In this document: positions 24,153-32,491 of the stretch, piece after piece | How positions within the stretch are numbered: the stretch's first letter is position 1 | Layout: each line of letters starts with the position of its first letter | Source: DYGX01 sp035325905 | GTDB taxonomy: Bacteria; Chloroflexota; Anaerolineae; Aggregatilineales; Aggregatilineaceae | DNA: 64,000 nt | Assembly (NCBI GenBank): GCA_035325905.1 | Contig: DAOKYY010000004.1 | Location: forward strand, 1-64,000 | Direction: 5' to 3' | The notes under the pieces: model-generated | What the model was told of the DNA's origin: nothing | What the model saw: the letters and a program-made list of their open reading frames with translations, nothing else | Databases searched by the model: none | Translations under genes and position numbers: made by a program

Positions 24153-25562
24153 GTGCTAGACAGACAACTCATCACCGGCCCGACTTTCAATGAAATGCTA
24201 CACCCTCATCTGATTGATCCTGCGATTCGGCGCAAAGCGCATGAAGCGCGCACGAGCGACCCCCTGGCGTCGATCAACCTCTTCAACATCACCTGGCGCG
24301 ACATCGACGATCGCATTCAGTACCATGTGCTCCCGCCGGCGCTGACCGGGGTCGATACGCCGATTGCGCTGCTGACGAGCATCCATTTCCCGACGCGCAG
24401 CCATAAGGTCGGCGCGACATATTCCGTGCTGATCGAGAAAGAGCTGTTTGGCGATGTCGATCCCTGGAAGCACACGCTGATCTGGCCCTCGACCGGGAAC
24501 TACGGCATCGGCGGGGCGTATGTCGCCGGGCGCATGGGCGTGCGCAGCGTCGTGGTGCTACCGCAGGATATGAGCAAGGAACGCTTCGAGATGATCGAGC
24601 GCTTCGGCGCGCAGGTCATCAAGACGCCGGGCAGCGAGAGCAACGTCAAAGAGATTTACGACCAGGTCAAGGAACTGCTGGCCTCGGACCCGATGATGCG
24701 CAACATGAATCAGTTCGAGGAAATGGGCAACTACCGGTTCCACTACTATGTCACCGGAAACACCGTCGTTGATCTGGCGCGCGAGCTGGCGGAGCAGGGG
24801 GTTGGCCGGGGCCGGGTCTCCGCGTTCGTTTCGTCGATGGGCAGCGCGGGCACCATCGCCGCCGGCGACCGCCTGAAGCAGGAATGGCCCGATCACAAGA
24901 TCGTCGGCCTTGAGCCGGTTCAGTGCCCGACGCTGGCGCTGAACGGTTACGGCGCGCACGACATCCAGGGCATCGGCGACAAGCACGTGACCTGGATTCA
25001 TCATGTCACGAACATGGACGCCATTATGCTGATCGATGACCTGGAGTGCAAGAAGGGCTTGCAGCTCTTCGCGGAAGAGGACGCCAAGCGCGCGCTGGTC
25101 GATGACCTCGGCATACCGCAGGAAAGCGTCGATTATCTGTCAACCCGGCTGGGGATCAGCAGCCTCTGCAACATCTACGGCGCGATCAAGACCGTCAAGC
25201 ACTATGGCTTCGGACCGGACGACCTGGTCGTGACGGTCGCCACCGACGGCCTCGACCGCTACTGGAGCGTCATGGGCGCCATGCAGCGGACCTATGGCGC
25301 AATCGGCCGGACCGAGGCGGTCGCGCGCGTCCGCAGCCTGTTCCACGGCCAGAAGACCGACCTGATCTGGGATGGCACCGCCGAAAACCGCGCGCGCTGG
25401 CATAACCTCAAATACTACACCTGGGTCGAGCAGCAGGGGCGCACGGTCGAGGAGCTTGACGCGCAGCGTGACCCGGCCTGGTGGGAAGAGCACCAGCAGC
25501 GCGTCAGCCAGATCGACGAGCGCCTGGTCGAGTATCGCGCCGCTCACCCGGTGACTGCTTAG
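24153..25562 (+). CDS. PLP-dependent enzyme of the cysteine synthase/tryptophan synthase-beta superfamily
   Basis: This 469-residue fold-type-II PLP protein has the probable Schiff-base lysine in SHKVGATYS, a phosphate-binding loop STGNYG and the glycine-rich SSMGSAGTIAAG. It resembles long cysteine-synthase-like proteins of anaerobes whose reaction is not assigned. The GTG at 24153 has AGGAG eight bases upstream and is preferred to an unsupported upstream ATG. It is the second enzyme of this fold in the locus, upstream of SsnA. A lyase step for an amino-acid intermediate such as 2,3-diaminopropionate is a reasonable hypothesis, not a demonstrated function. Confidence 0.75.
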   Translation: MLDRQLITGPTFNEMLHPHLIDPAIRRKAHEARTSDPLASINLFNITWRDIDDRIQYHVLPPALTGVDTPIALLTSIHFPTRSHKVGATYSVLIEKELFGDVDPWKHTLIWPSTGNYGIGGAYVAGRMGVRSVVVLPQDMSKERFEMIERFGAQVIKTPGSESNVKEIYDQVKELLASDPMMRNMNQFEEMGNYRFHYYVTGNTVVDLARELAEQGVGRGRVSAFVSSMGSAGTIAAGDRLKQEWPDHKIVGLEPVQCPTLALNGYGAHDIQGIGDKHVTWIHHVTNMDAIMLIDDLECKKGLQLFAEEDAKRALVDDLGIPQESVDYLSTRLGISSLCNIYGAIKTVKHYGFGPDDLVVTVATDGLDRYWSVMGAMQRTYGAIGRTEAVARVRSLFHGQKTDLIWDGTAENRARWHNLKYYTWVEQQGRTVEELDAQRDPAWWEEHQQRVSQIDERLVEYRAAHPVTA

Positions 25563-25574
25563 CAGGCGAACGCC

Positions 25575-26318
25575 GTGTACCCTGAGGACCGCGTGCTGGT
25601 CGCTGTGATCAACCGCGAGCGCGACCTGGCGATCGCCCAGCGCGAGCACTGGTATCGCGTCCCGGTCCAGCAAGCGCCCAACGGGGTCTACGCGGAGTAT
25701 ATCGCCTTCTTTCTGAGCCGGGCGTTCAAGGAGCAGAACGGCGGGGTGCGCTACTACGCACGGCGGACGGGGGTGGAGCTGGCCCGGCGGCGCGATCTGC
25801 TGCCCGACGAGGCCAGCCACCCCCGCGCTGACGGCCTGTATCACAAGCTTCAGTTCGGCGAGCTGCGCCGCAAAGAGCCGCCGATTCTCAACCCGACGCG
25901 CCGCAGCGTGGCGTTCATCTTCACCACCTGGGACCGCTTCTGCGCGGCGCGCACCCTGGCGGATCTGTACAGCGACGCCGATCAGTTTGTGGACCGGGTG
26001 TATCACGCGCTCCAGCAGGCAGGGCTGCGCCCGGAGCGCACCTGGGAAGCGTCGCGCCCGGCGGGAACGGGTGGCGCAGAGCTGCGCTTGCCCTGCGCAC
26101 GCGGGACGGTCATCGCCTCGACCTCGCCCTCCGCCGGCGCGCTTCCGCTGGCGGTGGGCGGCTCGCCTGACGCGGTTAAGGCTGGGGTCGCCTCGGTGCT
26201 GGATGCGGTCCGAGCGCAGGGCGGACCGGTCACGGCGCGGGCGCGCCGGGGTCGCGCGTCGAAAGGCAGCCCACCGCAAGAGATAGCAGAGCCAAACGAG
26301 CCACGACCGGAAGGATAA
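25575..26318 (+). CDS. Conserved-looking hypothetical protein
   Basis: This 247-residue protein begins with GTG 13 bases after the previous stop. I do not recognise the family. Visible features are the N-terminal segment INRERDLAIAQREHWYRVP, a cluster of aromatic and basic residues (LYHKLQFGELRRKEPPI) around residues 85–105 and a disordered, basic C-terminal 50 residues. There is no signal peptide or membrane helix, so it is probably cytoplasmic. The HWYR segment and charged core could suggest nucleic-acid or nucleotide binding, but this is speculation. It is packed between a PLP enzyme and ssnA, so it is probably part of the same transcript. Confidence 0.6.
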   Translation: MYPEDRVLVAVINRERDLAIAQREHWYRVPVQQAPNGVYAEYIAFFLSRAFKEQNGGVRYYARRTGVELARRRDLLPDEASHPRADGLYHKLQFGELRRKEPPILNPTRRSVAFIFTTWDRFCAARTLADLYSDADQFVDRVYHALQQAGLRPERTWEASRPAGTGGAELRLPCARGTVIASTSPSAGALPLAVGGSPDAVKAGVASVLDAVRAQGGPVTARARRGRASKGSPPQEIAEPNEPRPEG

Positions 26319-26324
26319 ATCCTC

Positions 26325-27686
26325 ATGGCGTTATTGATCACGAATGCGCGCGTTGTCACCTGGGAAGAGCCGAACCGCCTTATCGAAGATGGCGCGCTGT
26401 TGATCGACGGCGCGACGATCGCGGCGGCTGGCGTGTCCCGCGAGCTGGAAGCGCAGTATCCCGATGCCGAGCGCCTCGACGCGCGCGGGCAGCTCGCCAT
26501 GCCGGGCAACATCTGCGCGCACACGCATTTCTACGGGGCCTACGCGCGCGGGCTGGCGATTCCCGGTCCCGCGCCGAGGGATTTTCCCGAAATCTTGCAG
26601 CGGCTGTGGTGGCCGCTCGACAAGGCGCTGGACGAGCGCTCGGTGCGCCACAGCGCGCTGGTCTGCCTGGTGGATGCGATTAAGCACGGCACGACGACGT
26701 TGATCGACCATCACGCCAGCCCGAACTTCATCGACGGCAGCCTGGACGTGATTGCCGACGCCGTGGACGAGGCGGGGCTGCGCGCCGTGCTGTGCTACGA
26801 AGTCACCGACCGTGACGGACCTGAGAAGGCCCAGGCCGGGATCGCGGAGAACGTGCGATTCATGCGAGCCGCGCGCGGGCGCCCGATGGTGCGCGGGACA
26901 TTCGGCCTGCACGCCAGCCTGACGCTGTCCGACGCGACGCTCGAAGCCTGCGCGACGGCGGGCGCGCCGCTGGACGCCGGGTTCCACATTCATGTCGCAG
27001 AGCACGAAGCCGACGAAGAAGACAGCCTGCGCAAGAGCAGGCAGCGCGTCGTGCCGCGCTTGCAGCGGCTCGGTATCCTCGGTCCGAAGACAATCGTCGC
27101 GCACGCGGTCCACACCGACGAAGCCGAGCGCGCGATCCTGCGCGACACGGGGACGTGGGTCTCGCACCAGCCGCGCTCCAACATGAACAACGGCGTCGGC
27201 GCGGCGCCGATTGACCGTATGCGCGAGGAAGGCATTCGCCTGGCGCTGGGCAACGACGGTTTTTCGAACAACATGTGGGCGGAATGGAAGGCGGCGTATC
27301 TGCTGCACAAAGTGACTCACCGCGACCCGCGCCGCGCGCCCGGCGATTTCATCGCGCAGATGGCAACCCAGACCAACGCCCGCCTGGCGGAAGTCTTTTT
27401 CCCTGGCGAGACAATCGGGCGCCTGGCTCCGGGCGCGGCGGCGGACGTGATTCTGGTCGACTATCACCCGTTCACGCCCCTGGCAGCCGGGAATCTACCC
27501 TGGCATATTCTGTTTGGGTTCGAGGCGTCCATGGTCACGACGACGATCGCAGGAGGGCGCGTGCTGATGCGTGATCGGGCGCTGCTGACGCTGGACGAGG
27601 CGGCCATCGCCGCCGAGGCGCGCGATTACGCGCCGGTCGTTTGGGCGGCCTACCAGCGCCATGCTGAGCGGGCGCTACACGGTTAG
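26325..27686 (+). CDS. ssnA: Putative aminohydrolase SsnA
   Basis: This 453-residue amidohydrolase of the SsnA family has metal-binding motifs CAHTHF, HVAEHEAD, VAHAVHTDE and NDGFSNN. KHGTTTLIDHHASPN is a strong SsnA signature. SsnA is tightly associated with selenium-dependent molybdenum hydroxylases and has been placed in anaerobic purine degradation, probably removing an amino group or opening a ring. AAGGA precedes the ATG. This is the second aminohydrolase of the locus, distinct in sequence from that at 14977. Its precise substrate is not known from sequence. Confidence 0.88.
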   Translation: MALLITNARVVTWEEPNRLIEDGALLIDGATIAAAGVSRELEAQYPDAERLDARGQLAMPGNICAHTHFYGAYARGLAIPGPAPRDFPEILQRLWWPLDKALDERSVRHSALVCLVDAIKHGTTTLIDHHASPNFIDGSLDVIADAVDEAGLRAVLCYEVTDRDGPEKAQAGIAENVRFMRAARGRPMVRGTFGLHASLTLSDATLEACATAGAPLDAGFHIHVAEHEADEEDSLRKSRQRVVPRLQRLGILGPKTIVAHAVHTDEAERAILRDTGTWVSHQPRSNMNNGVGAAPIDRMREEGIRLALGNDGFSNNMWAEWKAAYLLHKVTHRDPRRAPGDFIAQMATQTNARLAEVFFPGETIGRLAPGAAADVILVDYHPFTPLAAGNLPWHILFGFEASMVTTTIAGGRVLMRDRALLTLDEAAIAAEARDYAPVVWAAYQRHAERALHG

Positions 27687-27698
27687 GAGAGGGGACTG

Positions 27699-28379
27699 GT
27701 GGGAGAACACGCGGAACGGCGCCCGGCGATCGCGGTGATCGGCGGGACCGGCAAAGAAGGGTCCGGGCTGGCGCTGCGCTGGGCGCACAGCGGCTACGAG
27801 GTGCTAATCGGCTCGCGCGACGCGGAGCGCGCCGCCGAGAAAGCAGACGAATTGAACCGGGTGCTCGGCAAGACTGTGCTACGCGGGCTGGATAACGCGA
27901 GCGCCGCCGCCGCCGCCGAGCTGGTCGTGCTGACCGTGCCCTACCAGGCGCACAAGCCGATTCTGGAGTCGATCAAGGAAGCGGCGCAGGGCAAAATCCT
28001 GGTGGATGTGACGGTCCCGCTGCAACCCCCGGCTATCCGCACCGTTCACATTCCCGAGGGCAAGGCTGCCTCGCTGGAGGCGCAGGCGCTGCTTGGCCCA
28101 GAGGTGCGCGTTGTGGCGGCCTTCCAGAATATCAGCCACACGCACCTGAAAGACCTTGACGACCCGGTTGACAGCGACGTGCTCATGGCATCGGATGACG
28201 ACGAGGCGAAGCACGAGGTCGCACGGCTGATCGAGGCGATTCCCGGCATGCGCGCGATCGACATCGGGCCGCTGGCGAACGCGATCGCCGCCGAGGCGCT
28301 GACGCCGGTGATTCTCTACATCAACAAGCGGTACAAGGCTCCGGGCGCGGGGATTCGCATTACCGGCCTGGATGCGTGA
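27699..28379 (+). CDS. npdG: NADPH-dependent F420 reductase
   Basis: The 226-residue Rossmann protein starts with the dinucleotide-binding motif AVIGGTGKEGSG and the NADP-preferring SRD at the end of strand two (LIGSRDAERA). It is the F420:NADPH oxidoreductase family, transferring hydride between F420H2 and NADP+. The GTG start follows GGAGAGGGG. It is six bases upstream of cofE, so it probably heads a contiguous F420 unit. The homologous branch of NAD-binding F420-like proteins in metal reductases (STEAP) is less likely in view of the neighbours. Confidence 0.88.
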   Translation: MGEHAERRPAIAVIGGTGKEGSGLALRWAHSGYEVLIGSRDAERAAEKADELNRVLGKTVLRGLDNASAAAAAELVVLTVPYQAHKPILESIKEAAQGKILVDVTVPLQPPAIRTVHIPEGKAASLEAQALLGPEVRVVAAFQNISHTHLKDLDDPVDSDVLMASDDDEAKHEVARLIEAIPGMRAIDIGPLANAIAAEALTPVILYINKRYKAPGAGIRITGLDA

Positions 28380-28385
28380 CGCGCG

Positions 28386-29159
28386 ATGCGGGCTGACCTC
28401 GCTCAACTGCGCCTGATCGCGCTGCCGAATATCCCGCTCGTGCAGCCGGGCGACGATCTGGCCGCGCTGATCGCCGCCAGCCTGCTAGAGGCGGAGATCG
28501 CGCTCGACGCACGCGATGTGCTGGTGGTCACGTCGAAGCTGGTGTCGAAAGCGGAGGGTCGCTTTGTTGACCTGGAAACTGTGACTCCGTCCGTTCGCGC
28601 CGTCGAAATCGCCGCTCAGATCGGCAAGGACCCGCGCCTCGTCGAGCTGATCCTGCGCGAAGCGACGGAGATTTCGCGCCTGCGCGCCGACGTGCTGATC
28701 GTGCGGCACCGGCTCGGCTTCACGCTCGCGAACGCCGGGATCGATCATTCGAATGTCAGCCCGGACGGCGAGGACTGGGTGCTGCTGCTGCCGGAGGACC
28801 CGGACGCTTCGGCTCGCCGGCTGCGGTCGGCGCTGGCCGAGCAAACCGGCGTCGCGCCCGGCGTCGTGATCAGCGACTCGCACGGCCGCCCGTTCCGCCT
28901 GGGCACGGTCGGCGTCGCGATCGGGCTGGCAGGCATACCGGCGCTGGCCGACATGCGCGGGGCGCGGGACCTGTTCGGCCGCACGCTGCGGGTGACAGTC
29001 ACCGGGCTGGCCGATGAGATCGCGGCGGCGGCGGGGCTGCTCAGCGGGCAGGGCGCCGAAAGCCGGCCGGTTGTGCTGGTGCGCGGCCTGACGTTGCCCG
29101 CCATGGAGAGCGCGGCGGCGGAGCTGGTTCGCCCGCCGGAACTGGACCTGTATCGTTGA
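28386..29159 (+). CDS. cofE: Coenzyme F420-0:L-glutamate ligase
   Basis: This 257-residue enzyme adds glutamate residues to F420-0 with GTP, forming the polyglutamate tail. The family signature VTSKLVSKAEGRFVDL and the later DSHGRPFRLGTVGVAIG are intact. In Actinobacteria this activity is the N-terminal half of FbiB; here the second half is encoded by the next gene. The start ATG lies six bases after the npdG stop. Confidence 0.93.
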   Translation: MRADLAQLRLIALPNIPLVQPGDDLAALIAASLLEAEIALDARDVLVVTSKLVSKAEGRFVDLETVTPSVRAVEIAAQIGKDPRLVELILREATEISRLRADVLIVRHRLGFTLANAGIDHSNVSPDGEDWVLLLPEDPDASARRLRSALAEQTGVAPGVVISDSHGRPFRLGTVGVAIGLAGIPALADMRGARDLFGRTLRVTVTGLADEIAAAAGLLSGQGAESRPVVLVRGLTLPAMESAAAELVRPPELDLYR

Positions 29160-29184
29160 GCGTGGGCGGCGAGGCGGGCCTATA

Positions 29185-29793
29185 ATGGAAAGTGAACAGG
29201 CGCTACTGGCGCTGATTCAGGCGCGGCGCTCAATCCGGCGCACGCTTGATCGGCCGGTGCCGCACCGCGTGATCGAGCGCCTGCTTGAAGCAGCGCGCTG
29301 GGCGCCTTCGGCGCATAACCGCCAGCCCTGGCGCTTCGCGGTGATCGAATCTGTGGCGTGGCGCGGGCGGCTGGCAGCGGCGATGGGCGAGTGCTTGCGC
29401 GCCGACCTCGCGGCGGATGGGCTGGAGGCCGACGCCATCGAGCGGCAGGTGCGGCGGTCATATGAGCGCATTTCGTCCGCGCCGCTGGTGATCGTGTTCT
29501 TTCTGAGTCTGGCGGACATGGATCGGTATCCCGATCCGGCTCGCCAGGAGGCCGAGCATCTTATGGCGGTGCAAAGCGTGGCGCTGGCCGCCCAAAACAT
29601 GCTGCTTCAAGCTCACGCCGAAGGGCTGGGCGCGTGCTGGATGTGCGCGCCGCTGTTTTGCCCGGACGTAGTACGCGCTGAGCTAAACCTTCCGGCTGAC
29701 TGGATCGCGCAGGGGCTGTTAACGGCCGGGTATCCTGCCGAGGAGCGCCAGAAAAGCCGGGAGCCACTTGAACCGCGTGTGCGATGGTACTAG
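29185..29793 (+). CDS. Nitroreductase-family FMN protein, FbiB C-terminal-like
   Basis: This 202-residue protein has the nitroreductase fold: RRSIRRTLDRPVP, WAPSAHNRQPWRF and the Gly-rich EGLGACWMCAP. It is placed between cofE and cofD, and overlaps cofD by ten bases. By comparison with actinobacterial FbiB, whose C-terminal domain is a nitroreductase that reduces dehydro-F420-0, it probably performs that step as a separate polypeptide. A general nitroreductase role is possible but less likely in this context. Confidence 0.8.
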   Translation: MESEQALLALIQARRSIRRTLDRPVPHRVIERLLEAARWAPSAHNRQPWRFAVIESVAWRGRLAAAMGECLRADLAADGLEADAIERQVRRSYERISSAPLVIVFFLSLADMDRYPDPARQEAEHLMAVQSVALAAQNMLLQAHAEGLGACWMCAPLFCPDVVRAELNLPADWIAQGLLTAGYPAEERQKSREPLEPRVRWY

Positions 29794-30743
29794 ACGCGAA
29801 ACAAGCTGATCGTCAGGTTATCGTGCTGGCTGGCGGGGTGGGGGGGGCCAAGCTCGCCTATGGTGTTTCCGGGCTGGTCGCACCGGAAAGGCTGGCGATC
29901 GTCGGCAATGTCGCGGACGATTTTGAGCTATACGGCCTGCATATTTCCCCCGACCTCGATACGCTGATGTACACGCTGGCGGGCGTCGCTAACCCGGCGA
30001 CCGGGTGGGGCGTGGAAGGCGACACGCGCCAGATGCTCGATATGCTGGCCTGCTTCGGCGAGACACCCTGGTTCGGGCTGGGCGACCGCGACCTGGCGAC
30101 GCACCTGCTGCGCACAAGCTGGCTGGCTGGCGGCGCGACGCTGACCGCTGTCACCGCGCGGCTCGTGGCGGCGCTGGGTGTCGGCTGCCGGCTGCTCCCC
30201 GCGACCGACGATCTGCTGCGCACGATGATCGACACACGCGAGATGGGCACGCTCGGCTTCCAGGAATACTTCGTCCGGCACCGCTGGCAGCCGGTGGTCG
30301 AGCGCGTGTGGTTCCGGCGCGGTGAGTCTTGCCGTGTTACGGAGCAGGTCCGGGCGGCGCTCGACTCCGCCGATCTGATCTTGATCGCGCCGTCCAACCC
30401 GGTGTTGTCGATCGGCCCAATTCTGGCGGTGGACGGGATGCGCGATCTTCTGACAAAACGACGCGGACCGTGTATAGTCATTAGTCCGTTTGTCGCGGGC
30501 CGGGCCGTGAAGGGTCCGGCTGACAAGCTGATGCGCGAGTTGTCGCTCGAAAACTCCCCACGCGGCGTCGCGCAGTTTTACGCTGGCCTGATCGACGGGC
30601 TGGTGATCGATCGGAAGGACGCCGATGCTCCCCAACCCGGCGACATTCCGGTCCTGGTCACGGACACTCTGATGATGACCGGGGCGGACAAGGTGAGGCT
30701 GGCGGGGGAAGCGTTGGCTTTCGGAGGCAACTTGACGAAATGA
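29784..30743 (+). CDS. cofD: 2-phospho-L-lactate transferase (CofD/FbiA)
   Basis: The 319-residue enzyme joins the phospho-lactyl or PEP-derived moiety to the deazaflavin FO, giving F420-0 or its dehydro form. The family glycine motif VLAGGVGGAKLAYG begins the protein. IAPSNPVLSIGPIL and the phosphate-binding ISPFVAGRAVKGPA follow. The ATG overlaps the nitroreductase gene, and the stop overlaps cofC, consistent with translational coupling. The related YvcK fold occurs at 57123–58448, but that protein is clearly a different branch. Confidence 0.93.
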   Translation: MVLDAKQADRQVIVLAGGVGGAKLAYGVSGLVAPERLAIVGNVADDFELYGLHISPDLDTLMYTLAGVANPATGWGVEGDTRQMLDMLACFGETPWFGLGDRDLATHLLRTSWLAGGATLTAVTARLVAALGVGCRLLPATDDLLRTMIDTREMGTLGFQEYFVRHRWQPVVERVWFRRGESCRVTEQVRAALDSADLILIAPSNPVLSIGPILAVDGMRDLLTKRRGPCIVISPFVAGRAVKGPADKLMRELSLENSPRGVAQFYAGLIDGLVIDRKDADAPQPGDIPVLVTDTLMMTGADKVRLAGEALAFGGNLTK

Positions 30744-31414
30744 ACGTGTGGGCGATTGTTCCGGTGAAGCCGCTGAATCGAGCGAAAAGCCGGCTGGCCG
30801 ACGTGCTGCCACCAGAGGACCGCGAGCAGCTTGCCGCCGGGCTGCTGGAGCGAACCGTGCGCCTGCTGGTGCCGATGCCCGAAATTCACGGTGTGCTGGT
30901 CATCAGCCGCGATACGAAGGCGCTGTCGTTAGTGCGCGAGCTAGGCGCGCAGACCGTGCAAGAGAGCGGGAACCCGGAGCTAAATACGGCGCTCTACCGG
31001 GCCACCAACGCGCTTCCGGCGTGGGGCGCGGAAGCGGCGCTCGTCGTCCCGGCGGACCTGCCGCTGCTTCAGCCAGAGGACATCTCGGCTGTCGTCGCGC
31101 TCGGAAAATTCCACCATACCGTTGTCCTGGCGCCAGACCGCCGTGAGGAAGGCACCAACTTGCTGTTTGTGCGGCCGCCCGGCCTGATTCCCTACGCTTT
31201 CGGCGGGCCGAGTTTTGACGAGCACCAGCGGCTGGCGCGCGAGGCGAACGCCACGCTGCATATCTTCCGCTCGGAGCGCGTTGGCCTGGACCTGGATACG
31301 CCGGACGATCTGTTCACGTATTACCGGCGGGCGGAGCTGTCCAACGAGCCGGTTGTGGAGCACAACCGGCCAGAGGAATCGCTGCTCAGCCGGCTGGCGC
31401 ATCCCGACGGCTAG
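30740..31414 (+). CDS. cofC: 2-phospho-L-lactate guanylyltransferase (CofC)
   Basis: This 224-residue nucleotidyltransferase begins AIVPVKPLNRAKSRLADVL, the CofC version of the GT-A nucleotide-binding motif. It contains VPADLPLLQPEDI with the metal-binding Asp. It activates phospholactate (or PEP) with GTP for CofD. It overlaps cofD by four bases. FO synthase (cofG/cofH or fbiC) is not in the window, so the deazaflavin ring must be made from genes elsewhere or imported. Confidence 0.92.
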   Translation: MNVWAIVPVKPLNRAKSRLADVLPPEDREQLAAGLLERTVRLLVPMPEIHGVLVISRDTKALSLVRELGAQTVQESGNPELNTALYRATNALPAWGAEAALVVPADLPLLQPEDISAVVALGKFHHTVVLAPDRREEGTNLLFVRPPGLIPYAFGGPSFDEHQRLAREANATLHIFRSERVGLDLDTPDDLFTYYRRAELSNEPVVEHNRPEESLLSRLAHPDG

Positions 31415-31471
31415 CCCGCTGCTCCCGGCTCGCGAGAATTCTTGTTCCTTAGCTGATCGGAGGATTGTTTT

Positions 31472-32479
31472 ATGGCCGACCGCGTTGCCCTTTATTTGCA
31501 GGACGCGCACCCGCTGGCAGATGCGATCGAGTACGTGCAATACGCTGAAGATCGTGGCTTCGAGGCGGTGTGGCAGGCGGAGAGCCGCCTGGTCCGCGAC
31601 GCGATTGTGCCGATGGCCGCCTTCGCCGCCACGACCCGGCGGATCAAAGTCGGCTCCGGCGTGATCAACAACTGGACGCGCAACGCTGCCCTGACGGCGG
31701 CGACCTTCCTGACGCTCGACGACCTGGCGCCCGACCGGATCATCCTCGGCATTGGCGCGTGGTGGGACCCGCTCGCCAAGAACGTCGGAATCGAGCGGCG
31801 CAAGCCGTTGCTGGCAATGCGCGAGCACGTGACCGTCGTGCGCGATCTGCTGGCGATGAAGAATGTGACTTTCCACGGCGAGTTTGTCCATGTTGACGGG
31901 ATAGAGCTGGACATCGTGCATGGCCGCCGCGAGCCGCGTAATGTCCCGATCTACATCGGCGCGACCGGTCCGCAGATGATGGCGCTCACCGGCGAAATCG
32001 GTGACGGCGCGCTGCTCAATTACCTCGTGTCGCCCGCTTACAACGTCCAGGCGCTGGAGCAGCTTGAGAAAGGCGCGAAGCTATCCGGCCGGATGGTGGA
32101 CGACATTGACCGCCCGCAGCTTGTGGTGTGCTCGGTGGACTCGGATCGCAAACGGGCGCTCGACGGCGCGCGCAAGCTGGTCACGCAGTATCTCGGCCAG
32201 CAGCCGCACATCATGAAGGCCAGCGGCGTTAGCGCGGAGCTGCTCGACGAGATCCACCAGGTGCTGACCTGGCCCGCAACTGAGGAGCAGATCGAGCGCG
32301 CGATGGAGCTGGTTCCCGACGACGTGGTGCAGTTGATCACGGCGTCCGGCACGCCCGACGAGGTGCGCGCCAAGGTCCGCGAGTACGTCGCCGCCGGGTG
32401 CACCTGCCCGGTGCTCTACCCGCTGGGCGACGACGTGCGCCTGATGATCGACACCTTCGCCGGCGGCTACTCGGCCTGA
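31472..32479 (+). CDS. F420-dependent LLM-class oxidoreductase
   Basis: This 335-residue luciferase-like (TIM-barrel) protein is similar to methylenetetrahydromethanopterin-reductase-type LLM enzymes. Features are EYVQYAEDRGFEAVWQAE, IKVGSGVINNWTRN and GIGAWWDPLAKNVG. Its place right after cofC supports F420 rather than FMN as cofactor. GGAGGA precedes the ATG. The substrate is unknown. A reduction linked to C1-folate or to a purine-derived intermediate is possible. It closes the F420 unit. Confidence 0.85.
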   Translation: MADRVALYLQDAHPLADAIEYVQYAEDRGFEAVWQAESRLVRDAIVPMAAFAATTRRIKVGSGVINNWTRNAALTAATFLTLDDLAPDRIILGIGAWWDPLAKNVGIERRKPLLAMREHVTVVRDLLAMKNVTFHGEFVHVDGIELDIVHGRREPRNVPIYIGATGPQMMALTGEIGDGALLNYLVSPAYNVQALEQLEKGAKLSGRMVDDIDRPQLVVCSVDSDRKRALDGARKLVTQYLGQQPHIMKASGVSAELLDEIHQVLTWPATEEQIERAMELVPDDVVQLITASGTPDEVRAKVREYVAAGCTCPVLYPLGDDVRLMIDTFAGGYSA

Positions 32480-32491
32480 TGCCGCGCGCGT

